DNA of 13,857 bases from JAYZVT01 sp050248375. GTDB taxonomy: Bacteria > Pseudomonadota > Alphaproteobacteria > Rhizobiales > Methyloligellaceae. The translations under genes were made by a program, and so were the position numbers. Below, one piece after another: positions 6,247 through 12,814 of the stretch (positions within the stretch are counted from its first letter, which is position 1; each line of letters begins with the position of its first letter). The notes beneath the pieces are model-generated. The model did not search any database and had not been told where the DNA came from. It saw only the letters and a list, made by a program, of their open reading frames with translations. The stretch is taken from assembly GCA_050248375.1 (NCBI GenBank), contig JBFWSL010000066.1:1-13857 (forward strand), read 5' to 3'.

Positions 6247-7908
6247 ATGATGGAGATTTCGGGCACGAAACTGCTCATCCTGATCGCCGGCAGCGCGGCG
6301 CTGCTGCTGTGGGGCGCGCGCATGACCCGCACGGGCATGACGCGCGCATTCGGCAGCGCCATCCGCGCCGGACTGAAGGCGCGCACGTCGAACCGCTACA
6401 ACTCCGCCTTCCTCGGCATGCTGGCGGCGGCGGCGCTGCAGAGCTCCACCGCGGTCGGGCTGCTGGCCGCTTCCTTCGCCAGCGCCGGCAGCCTGACGGT
6501 GGGCGCCGGCCTCGCCGTCATGCTGGGCGCGGACGTGGGCAGCGCGGTGGTCGCGCAGATCCTGTCGCTCAAGGTCTACGAGCTGTGGCCGATCCTGTTC
6601 TTCTTCGGCTACGTCATCCACGCCACCTTCAGCGACCGCAACGTGCTGGGCAAGCAGTCGGGCCGCATCCTGCTCGGGCTGGGCCTGATCCTGCTGTCGC
6701 TGGGCACGCTGGCCTCGGCGGCCTCGGTGGTGCAGTCGAGCGACCTGGTGCACACGCTGCTGGCCGGTCTCGCCAGGGAGCCGGTGATCGCGCTCATCGT
6801 CGCGGCGCTGCTGACATGGATCGCCCATTCGAGCCTGGCCATCCTGCTGCTTCTGGTGGTGCTGGCCAACAGCGGCGTACTCGCGCATGAGAACCTGCCC
6901 TACTATCTGGTGCTCGGCGTGAATGCCGGTGCCGGGCTTCCCGCACTGATCCTCGGCCTTTCGGAGGCTCCGCCCGCCAAGCGCATCCTGGTCGGAAACT
7001 TCCTGTTCCGCCTCATCGGCGTGATCCTCGCCGCGATAACGCTCAATTACTGGATTCCGGCCATCACCTCGCTCGACGTGGCGCCCGGGCAGAGGCTGAT
7101 CCTGCTGCACATCGCCTTCAACGTGCTGCTGCTGCTGACCTTCGTCTGGTTCGTCGACAACATGGGCAAACTGCTCCAGCGGTTCATCCCGGACATCAAG
7201 CAAGCCGCCGACCCGATGACGGTCGGCCATCTCGACCAGGCGGCCAAGGACGTGCCGGAACTGGCCCTGTCGGCGGCGGCCCGCGAGACGCTGCGCATGG
7301 TAGACATCGTGGAGCTGATGCTGCGCAAGGCCATCGACGCCATGAAGACCGACGACAGCAAGCTGTGCGAGGAGACGCGCAAGCTCGACGACGCGGTGGA
7401 CAAGCTCTACGGAGACATCAAGTTCTACATCACGGACATGTCGCGCTCGGAGATGGACGAGGAAGAAAGCGCGCGCGCCTTCGAGATCATCTCCTTCACC
7501 ACCAACCTCGAGCACGCGGGCGATACCATCGAGCGCAGCCTGCTCGACACCATCCGCGACAAGATCAAGAGCGGCGGGGCCTTCTCCGAGGAAGGCCTGA
7601 AGGAGCTGATGGACGCCTACAAATATGTGGGCGACACCATCCACCTCGCCACCAAGGTGTTCATGGAGAAGCGGGTGGAGGACGCCAAGGCGCTGATCCG
7701 CCGCAAGGAGAAATTCCGTTTCATCGAGCATGAGAGCACGTCGAAGCACCTGGACCGGCTGCGCTCGCGCAAGCCGGAAACGCTGGCGACCACGTCGTTC
7801 CACATCGACATCATGCGCGACCTGAAACGCATCAACTCGCTGTTTTCCTCCTGCGCCTATCCGCTGCTGGAGACGGCCGGCCGGCTGAAGACGTCGCGGG
7901 TGCGCTAA
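6247..7908 (+). CDS. Na+/phosphate cotransporter-family protein with PhoU-like domain
   Basis: 553 residues in two parts. Residues about 1-310 are a membrane domain of the NaPi-II (PF02690-type) family: repeat 1 has QSSTA at 65-69 followed by GADVGSA at 94-100; repeat 2 has HSSLA at 194-198 and GVNAGAG at 224-230. Repeat 2 therefore carries His where the usual motif has Gln. Residues about 330-545 are hydrophilic, helical and PhoU-like, the common C-terminal partner in bacterial members. Such proteins move phosphate across the inner membrane, and E. coli YjbB of this family has been reported to export it. Its place 25 bp after phnY suggests it handles phosphate freed by PhnA, most simply by export; uptake is the alternative. 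A second ATG at 6250 is equally possible as the start. Confidence 0.88.
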   Translation: MMEISGTKLLILIAGSAALLLWGARMTRTGMTRAFGSAIRAGLKARTSNRYNSAFLGMLAAAALQSSTAVGLLAASFASAGSLTVGAGLAVMLGADVGSAVVAQILSLKVYELWPILFFFGYVIHATFSDRNVLGKQSGRILLGLGLILLSLGTLASAASVVQSSDLVHTLLAGLAREPVIALIVAALLTWIAHSSLAILLLLVVLANSGVLAHENLPYYLVLGVNAGAGLPALILGLSEAPPAKRILVGNFLFRLIGVILAAITLNYWIPAITSLDVAPGQRLILLHIAFNVLLLLTFVWFVDNMGKLLQRFIPDIKQAADPMTVGHLDQAAKDVPELALSAAARETLRMVDIVELMLRKAIDAMKTDDSKLCEETRKLDDAVDKLYGDIKFYITDMSRSEMDEEESARAFEIISFTTNLEHAGDTIERSLLDTIRDKIKSGGAFSEEGLKELMDAYKYVGDTIHLATKVFMEKRVEDAKALIRRKEKFRFIEHESTSKHLDRLRSRKPETLATTSFHIDIMRDLKRINSLFSSCAYPLLETAGRLKTSRVR

Positions 7909-7973
7909 CCAGGGCCAGGCGGGACGGCGAAAAGCCGCCTTCCCCAGCCCGCTCATGCTGTATGCTGCGCGGC

Positions 7974-7990
7974 GCCGGGGCCGCCCCGGC
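7974..7990 (+). other. GC hairpin in the gap before lpxB
   Basis: GCCGGGG (7974-7980) and CCCCGGC (7984-7990) form a perfect 7-bp stem with a CCG loop, 21 bases before the lpxB ATG. There is no T-run, so intrinsic termination is doubtful. The remainder of the 103-bp gap after the transporter gene shows no clear promoter. The stem supports 8012 rather than 7955 as the lpxB start, since it would otherwise be inside the coding region. Confidence 0.3.
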
Positions 7991-8011
7991 CAGTCCCCAG
8001 GTCGCCCGCAG

Positions 8012-9241
8012 ATGCCAGCCAAGCAGACCCCCCTGAAACTCTTCCTCGTGGCCGGAGAACACTCCGGCGACCGGCTGGGCGGGCCGCTCATGGCCGCGCT
8101 GAAGAAGAAGGCGCGGGGCGTGAGCTTCGCCGGGGTGGGCGGCGAGGACATGGAAGCCCAGGGCATGCAGTCCCTGTTCCCGCTGGCCGACGTGGCCGTC
8201 ATGGGCCCTGCCGCCATCATTCCCCGCCTGCCCCGGCTGATCGAGCGGGTGAAACGCACCGCGAGGGCGGCGATCGCAGCCTCCCCGGACGCGGTGGTTA
8301 TCATCGACAGCCCGGAGTTCACGCACCCGATCGCAAAACGCATCCGGCGCGAGCGGCCCGACATCCCCATCGTCGACTATGTGTCGCCGAGCGTGTGGGC
8401 GTGGCGGCCGGGCCGGGCCCGCAGGATGGCGCGCTATGTGGACCACGTGCTGGCGCTGCTGCCCTTCGAGCCCGAAGCACACCGCAGGCTCGGCGGCCCT
8501 CCCTGCACCTATATCGGCCACCCGCTGGCGCAGGAGGTGCGCAGGATCAGGGGAGCGGACCCGAAGGCGCTGGCGAAGCGCCTGCGTATCACGAAAGGCC
8601 GCCCGGTGCTGGTGATGCTGCCGGGCAGCCGGCCCAACGAGGTGGAGCGGCTGCTGCCGTGCTTCGGAGAGGCGCTCGATATCCTGGCGGCACAGGGCCA
8701 GCGGCCCCAGACGCTGCTGCCGGCGGTCGCCTCGCTCAGGCCGCGCATCGAGGAACTGGTGTCGGGCTGGGCGGAGCCGCCTCACCTGCTCGGCCCCGGG
8801 GACAAATACGCCGCTTTCCGGCTGGCCGACGCGGCGCTGGCCGCGTCGGGCACGGTGACGCTGGAACTGGCGCTGGCGGAGACGCCGATGGTGGTGGGCT
8901 ACCGCATGGACAGGCTCGCTTGGCAACTGCGCTTCATGGTGAAGGCCCGCTCCATCGTGCTCGCCAACCTGGTGCTGGACGAGAATGCGGTGCCGGAGCT
9001 GCTTCAGCATGCCTGCAACGGCCCGGCCATCGCGAAGCACCTTGCGCCGCTGCTTTCCGACACGACCCAGCGGCGCAAGCAGGCGAAGGCCCTCAAGGAA
9101 GCATCGCGGCGCATCACCGCCGGACCGGCGAGCCCGAGCGCCATGGCGGCGGATATCGTGCTCAAGCTGGCCAGGTCCGGGCCAGGAGAATTGACGCATA
9201 TCAAGCGTTTGCGCGTCCCGCGTGATATCTTGCCAAGATGA
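8012..9241 (+). CDS. lpxB: lipid-A-disaccharide synthase
   Basis: A GT19-family glycosyltransferase at the inner face of the inner membrane. It joins UDP-2,3-diacylglucosamine to lipid X to make the tetraacyl disaccharide of lipid A. In the 409-residue reading the family signatures occur in order: GEHSGD (15-20), DSPEF (99-103), SPSVWAW (125-131), YIGHPL (167-172), LPGSRPNEV (203-211), and ASGTVTLELAL followed by TPMVVGY (278-297). I chose ATG 8012 because KLFLVAGEHSGD is the normal N-terminus; the frame runs open to ATG 7955, but those 19 residues are low-complexity Arg/Pro/Gly. Neither start has a good ribosome binding site. No lpxA, lpxD, fabZ or lpxI lies nearby, which is unusual for this gene. 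It ends in a 4-bp overlap with the next gene. Confidence 0.92.
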   Translation: MPAKQTPLKLFLVAGEHSGDRLGGPLMAALKKKARGVSFAGVGGEDMEAQGMQSLFPLADVAVMGPAAIIPRLPRLIERVKRTARAAIAASPDAVVIIDSPEFTHPIAKRIRRERPDIPIVDYVSPSVWAWRPGRARRMARYVDHVLALLPFEPEAHRRLGGPPCTYIGHPLAQEVRRIRGADPKALAKRLRITKGRPVLVMLPGSRPNEVERLLPCFGEALDILAAQGQRPQTLLPAVASLRPRIEELVSGWAEPPHLLGPGDKYAAFRLADAALAASGTVTLELALAETPMVVGYRMDRLAWQLRFMVKARSIVLANLVLDENAVPELLQHACNGPAIAKHLAPLLSDTTQRRKQAKALKEASRRITAGPASPSAMAADIVLKLARSGPGELTHIKRLRVPRDILPR

Positions 9242-10716
9242 AGGCCGCAGACCGCAAAGGGGGCCCCGCCCCCCGTTTCGCCTCGATACGCACTGTCGGC
9301 TTCGCCGCCGGACCGCTGCTCGCAGCGGTCATGCTGACCCTGTCGCCGCCCGAGGGCATGGCCGTGGCGGCATGGGTGGTCGCGGCGGTGTGCGTGCTGA
9401 TGGCGGTGTGGTGGATGACGGAGGCCGCGCCGCTGGCTGCGACGGCGCTGATACCCCTGATCCTGTTTCCCTTCCTCGGCATCGGCTCCCTCGCCGCGGT
9501 TGCGGAGAATTATGCCCATCCGCTGATCTTCCTGTTCCTCGGCGGCTTCCTGCTGGCACAGGCGATGCAGCACTGGCGGCTCAGCGAACATATCGCCTTG
9601 CGGCTGCTGAAGCTGAGCGGCACGGCGCCAAGAGCGATCATCGCGAGCTTCATGGGCACGACCGCCTTTCTCAGCATGTGGGTTTCGAACACGGCGACAG
9701 CCATGATGATGCTGCCGATCGGTCATTCGATCGTCGTGGCCATGGCCCGCTGTTCGGGCAAGCGGCGGCGAAAGGAGACGGACGCCTTCGCCACCGCGCT
9801 GATGCTCGGCATCGGATACGCGGCGAGCATCGGCGGCATGGGCACCCTGATCGGGACGCCGCCCAATGCCCTGTTCGCCAGCTTCGTGGCGACCGCCTTC
9901 GCCCAGCCGGTCAGCTTTCTCGACTGGATGCTGATCGGCGTTCCGGCCGTGCTGATGCTGCTTCCGGTCGCATGGCTGGTGCTGACGCGCATTGCCTTCC
10001 GCATAACGCTGAAGGCGGACCCGAAGCTGCAAGATATCCTGGCCCGGATGCTGGAGGAACTCGGCCCCCTGAACCGGGGCCAGAAGATGCTTTCGGTGGT
10101 ACTTGTGCTCACCGCATCGGCCTGGGTCCTGCTGCCGGCCATCGAAGCGCTGATACCCGACCTGCGGCTCACCGACTCCGGCATCGCACTCACGGCGGCG
10201 CTGGCGCTGTTCGTGCTGCCGGCGAACGGCAAGGGAGAGAAACTGCTCAACTGGAACGAGGCGTCGAAGATCCGCTGGGACGTGCTGATCCTGTTCGGCG
10301 GCGGCATCGCCCTGGCCACGGCCATAGGTCTGTCCGGCCTCGCCGGCTGGATGGGCGAGCAGCTTTCCGGCCTCAAAGGCCTGCCGCTGCCAGTCATCAT
10401 CCTGCTTGCGGCCACGATCATCGTCATCCTGGGTGAACTCGCGTCGAACACCGCAGTGGCGGCGACCTTCCTGCCGATTGCCGGGGCAACCGCCATCGGC
10501 ATTGGCGCCGACCCGCTTATGCTGACCGTGCCGGTGGCGCTCGCCGCTTCCATCGGCTTCATGCTGCCGGTGGCCACGCCGCCGAATGCCATCGTCTATG
10601 GCAGCGGCACGATCACGGCGCGGCAGATGCTGCGAGCCGGGTTCCTGATAGATGTTGCCGGCATCCTGGTGGCGGCCCTCATCAGCGTGGCCCTGGCCGC
10701 CCGCGTTCTGAACTGA
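9238..10716 (+). CDS. DASS/SLC13-family anion:sodium symporter
   Basis: 492 residues with about eleven or more membrane segments in an inverted-repeat layout. Both signature sodium/carboxylate motifs are intact: SNT at 150-152 (SMWVSNTATAMMMLP) paired with GTPPNA at 206-211, and SNT at 403-405 (GELASNTAVAATFLP) paired with ATPPNA at 446-451. DASS proteins such as VcINDY take up dicarboxylates with sodium; other members carry citrate, sulfate or related anions, and the substrate here cannot be decided from sequence. The start ATG shares four bases (ATGA) with the lpxB stop and has no ribosome binding site of its own, so translation is probably coupled to lpxB. No metabolic link to lipid A is evident. 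Confidence 0.9.
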   Translation: MKAADRKGGPAPRFASIRTVGFAAGPLLAAVMLTLSPPEGMAVAAWVVAAVCVLMAVWWMTEAAPLAATALIPLILFPFLGIGSLAAVAENYAHPLIFLFLGGFLLAQAMQHWRLSEHIALRLLKLSGTAPRAIIASFMGTTAFLSMWVSNTATAMMMLPIGHSIVVAMARCSGKRRRKETDAFATALMLGIGYAASIGGMGTLIGTPPNALFASFVATAFAQPVSFLDWMLIGVPAVLMLLPVAWLVLTRIAFRITLKADPKLQDILARMLEELGPLNRGQKMLSVVLVLTASAWVLLPAIEALIPDLRLTDSGIALTAALALFVLPANGKGEKLLNWNEASKIRWDVLILFGGGIALATAIGLSGLAGWMGEQLSGLKGLPLPVIILLAATIIVILGELASNTAVAATFLPIAGATAIGIGADPLMLTVPVALAASIGFMLPVATPPNAIVYGSGTITARQMLRAGFLIDVAGILVAALISVALAARVLN

Positions 10717-10815
10717 CGGCCGGGTCCCCATGCTTGGAAGTGCCTGAAATCGCGAGCGGAACCATTCGCCGCATCGCCCGTTCACAGGCCAGTGAAACGT
10801 CAAAGGAGACCAGAC

Positions 10816-10998
10816 ATGGCTGATCGGGTGAATACGGGCAGTGGCGCCGGTCTTGGCGTCGTCGTCGGCGTATTGATCGCCGCGGTCGTGGTGATCGGGT
10901 TCTTCGTTCTCGGCGGGGAGCTTCCCGGCGACGGCGGCAAGGACGTAAACGTGAAAATCGAGACGCCGGCTGGCGGGGCGACCGTCAAGACCGACTGA
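10816..10998 (+). CDS. small single-helix membrane protein, unknown function
   Basis: A 60-residue protein. ATG 10816 is preferred because AAAGGAGA at 10802-10809 lies at good spacing; an upstream in-frame ATG at 10792 would place that site inside the gene. Layout: a short polar N-terminus, one hydrophobic helix at about residues 11-34 (Gly/Val/Ile-rich, ending GFFVLGG), and a short tail with alternating DVNVKIE residues and a TPAGG turn. No cysteines or catalytic residues are seen. Small proteins of this pattern are, to my memory, common as hypotheticals in Hyphomicrobiales. It sits 99 bp after the DASS gene and is followed by a strong hairpin terminator, so it is probably the end of its transcription unit or a short unit of its own. 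Confidence 0.7.
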   Translation: MADRVNTGSGAGLGVVVGVLIAAVVVIGFFVLGGELPGDGGKDVNVKIETPAGGATVKTD

Positions 10999-11024
10999 CG
11001 CACAAAAGCCTGCCAGAGTCAGCG

Positions 11025-11070
11025 CCGGCCGTGGGTTCCGGAACGGGACCCGCGGCCGGTGTGTATTTCC
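11025..11070 (+). terminator. strong intrinsic-type terminator
   Basis: Positions 11025-11040 pair with 11044-11059 over 16 bp, with two G-T wobbles and a GAA loop; the stem begins CCGGCCG and ends CGGCCGG. The following bases GTGTATTTCC contain a modest T-rich tail. It stands 26 bp after the small membrane protein and likely ends rightward transcription before repeat copy 2 and the convergent TonB operon. The tail is weaker than in a textbook terminator. Confidence 0.65.
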
Positions 11071-11095
11071 GAAACCGAAGCGGTCGGGCGCCGCG

Positions 11096-11212
11096 CTAGC
11101 GCATCATCCGGCCAAGTGGAATCACTTGGCCGGTACGATGATGCGCCAGATCAATAGCTTGAGCATGATCGTATCGGAAAAGTGGTATCCACTTTTCCGG
11201 ATCATGCTCTAG
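11096..11212. repeat. CTAG-bounded palindromic intergenic repeat, copy 2 (MITE-like)
   Basis: Direct repeat of 11-127 (eight differences in 117 bases). Here the left hairpin is well preserved: GCGCATCATC at 11099-11108 pairs with the region ending 11146, with CCGGCCAAGTG and CACTTGGCCGG as inner arms around GAAT-type loop bases. The right hairpin spans 11161-11208, with GAGCATGATC arms at its ends. Both outer ends are CTAG. The terminal CTAG at 11209-11212 supplies the TAG stop of the minus-strand Rrf2 gene, so the right hairpin directly follows that gene and may terminate the whole exb-tonB-rrf2 transcript. No transposase lies nearby; if mobile, it would need help from elsewhere. Confidence 0.88.
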
Positions 11213-11682
11213 CGGCGGAGCGGGATCGCCTTTGGCAGCCTGCGGGCGATGCCGGTCAGGCCGCCCTCCTCACCGGCCTCGGGACGGCCACGGGCCGCGA
11301 CCAGGTCGGCGACGGTGCACCCGTCGAGCACGGTGATGAACGCCTCAAGGGCATCGTCGAGAACCCGGCCGATGGAAGGGTCGTCGCCCAGGCCGCCAAC
11401 CTCATCGGCCCGCGCCTCCGCCGTCATGGTCGCCTCGGAGGCGCGCACGATCTCGCCCACGGTGATCTTCGAGGCAGGCCGCAACAGCCGGATGCCGCCG
11501 CTGCGGCCCCGCACAGCCTCGACGATACCGGCGCGCACCAGTATGGGCACGATCTTGGCGACGTTGTGCTTGGTGATGCCGTAGCGCTCGGCGACCTCGG
11601 CGATACGGGTCAGCTCGTCGCCCGCGACAGCGCATTCGACGACGATGCGGACGGCGTAGCTGCTCTGCTTTGTCAGGCGCAT
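11209..11682 (-). CDS. Rrf2-family transcriptional regulator lacking Fe-S cysteines
   Basis: 157 residues. The start MRLTKQSSYAVR and the winged helix ending VRGRSGGIRLLRPAS (57-71) mark it as Rrf2 family, near RirA (iron) and NsrR (nitric oxide). In those proteins three cysteines after the dimerisation helix hold the Fe-S cluster. Here the matching loop (about 91-110, RADEVGGLGDDPSIGRVLDD) has none; the only cysteines are Cys17 and Cys122. The following ALEAFITVLDGCTVADLV aligns well with RirA/NsrR, so the loop position is secure. GGGGAGG just upstream of the ATG is the ribosome binding site. It begins 19 bp after the tonB stop, so it is the last gene of that operon and may regulate it. The stop codon lies in repeat copy 2. 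What it senses, if anything, is unknown. Confidence 0.88.
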   Translation of the reverse strand: MRLTKQSSYAVRIVVECAVAGDELTRIAEVAERYGITKHNVAKIVPILVRAGIVEAVRGRSGGIRLLRPASKITVGEIVRASEATMTAEARADEVGGLGDDPSIGRVLDDALEAFITVLDGCTVADLVAARGRPEAGEEGGLTGIARRLPKAIPLRR

Positions 11683-11701
11683 ACGGACCTCCCCGGCTGT
11701 C

Positions 11702-12397
11702 TCAGGGCGAGAAATGCACGGGAACGGAGAAGGCCATGGTTGTGCGGCCGATATCGCTCGGTATCGAAGGAAACGGCGAAGCGCGGCGCACCATCGCCAG
11801 CGCGGCCTCGTCGAGCCTGGGGCTGCCGGAGCGCCCGGAAATGCGAACCGACTGCACGGCGCCGTTGGACCCGACGACGAAGATCATGCTGACGGTGCCG
11901 CGCGCGCCGCCGCCCGGATAACGCTTGAAGCGGTTCAGATGGGCGAGCACGCGGCTGGAATAGGTGGAGACGCCGGCGGCGGACGCGCTGCTCCGGGTGG
12001 AAGCGGAACTGCCGGTCTGCTGGCCGACGGGTCCGCCCGCCTCCGAGGCCGGCGGTTTGCGTTTCTCCGCGGGCTTTTCGGGCACGGGCTCCCTGACCGT
12101 ATCCTCGGCCGGCGAAACCGCCTCCACCGCGGCGACGAGGCCGGGAGCCGTGTCGGAGATGGCTTCGACCTGCGCCTCGGCGCGATCCTCGACGGGAAGC
12201 TCGATCTGGCGCTCGGCATCGACCGGCATGGCCTCCTGGGTCATCGACGAGGCGGCCAGGCCCCAGACCACGGCCGGCGTGCCCGCCCCGCTCTCGCCGC
12301 TCAGTTCGACCGGCGCGGGACGGGAGCCAAACAGGGCAAGATGGGCCGCGACCGAAAGGGTAAGCGCCGCGGTCCAGTTGGCCACCGTCAGCCGCAT
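11702..12397 (-). CDS. TonB-family energy transducer
   Basis: 231 residues, anchored in the inner membrane and reaching through the periplasm to outer-membrane receptors. An N-terminal helix at about 8-26 contains Ser15-x3-His19, the S-x3-H motif of TonB needed for coupling to ExbB/ExbD. A periplasmic linker follows (about 30-145), acidic and then Ser/Ala-rich, with only a short Pro/Lys stretch (PVPEKPAEKRKPP). The C-terminal TonB domain (about 145-231) has FKRYPGGGARGTVSMIFVV and the LDEAALAMVRRASPFP signature. The start shares one base with the exbD2 stop (TAATG). No TonB-dependent receptor is in the window, so the substrate is not shown. Because TonB-like proteins are numerous in these genomes, I leave the symbol empty. 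Confidence 0.9.
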   Translation of the reverse strand: MRLTVANWTAALTLSVAAHLALFGSRPAPVELSGESGAGTPAVVWGLAASSMTQEAMPVDAERQIELPVEDRAEAQVEAISDTAPGLVAAVEAVSPAEDTVREPVPEKPAEKRKPPASEAGGPVGQQTGSSASTRSSASAAGVSTYSSRVLAHLNRFKRYPGGGARGTVSMIFVVGSNGAVQSVRISGRSGSPRLDEAALAMVRRASPFPSIPSDIGRTTMAFSVPVHFSP

Positions 12398-12801
12398 TAT
12401 TCCGTACTCCGGTGTGTCACCAGCCGCACCTTCTCGATTCCAGCCCTGGCCAGCGCGTCGAGGACCGGCATAAGCTGCTCGCCCTTCAGGTTACGGTCCA
12501 CCACAAGCTCCTGGGGAGCCGGCTCGCCGCCGCCAGCCGGGGCGAACATCGCCGTCAGTTCTTCCAAGGCCACAGTTTGCCCGCGGAAATGGATTTGTCC
12601 ATCCATTGCGACATAGAGCCCGTCGGTTGGCGGATCGGACGGAGGCTTGAGCGTGGTGATTACCGGCTCCATCTCGAAAGGCGGACGTGGGGTCAGGGTA
12701 CCCGCCAGCAGGAAGAAAATCAGCAGAAGGAACACGATGTTGATCATGGGGACGATGTTCTCGTCGCCCGGCGGCCTGGACTGCTTTTCCCTGATTTTCA
12801 C
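12397..12801 (-). CDS. ExbD/TolR-family protein 2, membrane Asp replaced by Asn
   Basis: 134 residues from a GTG start at 12799-12801. The frame is open back to 12987, but that would overlap most of exbD1 and add an Arg/Ser-rich stretch, whereas GTG gives the normal ExbD start (KIREKQSRPPGDENIVPMIN) 13 bp after the exbD1 stop with a GGGGG-type binding site upstream. One membrane helix, about residues 18-36, is followed by a periplasmic ExbD domain ending DALARAGIEKVRLVTHR, the usual C-terminal pattern. The key residue is Asn21 (codon AAC, 12739-12741) in PMINIVFLLLIFF. In ExbD and TolR this place is the conserved proton-carrying Asp, present as Asp20 in ExbD1. Expected role: a partner subunit in the ExbB/ExbD motor, possibly a non-protonating one. 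Confidence 0.9.
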   Translation of the reverse strand: MKIREKQSRPPGDENIVPMINIVFLLLIFFLLAGTLTPRPPFEMEPVITTLKPPSDPPTDGLYVAMDGQIHFRGQTVALEELTAMFAPAGGGEPAPQELVVDRNLKGEQLMPVLDALARAGIEKVRLVTHRSTE

Positions 12802-12814
12802 GGGTCCCGCCCCC

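Noticed and set aside
7955..8011. Upstream ATG start for lpxB at 7955
   Set aside because: The added residues are Arg/Gly/Pro-rich, cover a 7-bp GC hairpin, and precede the family's normal start; no better ribosome binding site supports it.
6190..8370. Very long minus-strand open frame (over 700 codons) opposite the phosphate transporter and lpxB
   Set aside because: It is antisense to two well-supported genes, is full of Arg/Gln/His/Asp low-complexity sequence, and shows no domain. High GC at third positions leaves such frames open by chance.
9004..10803. Minus-strand open frame of about 600 codons opposite the DASS gene
   Set aside because: Composition is typical of shadow frames (Gln/Arg/His-rich) and the plus strand encodes an unmistakable transporter with paired SNT motifs.
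11..11212. The two direct repeats as ends of an 11-kb composite transposon or island
   Set aside because: No transposase or integrase lies between them, base composition looks uniform, the enclosed genes include lpxB, and each copy has its own complete inverted ends and CTAG borders, which fits independent insertions.
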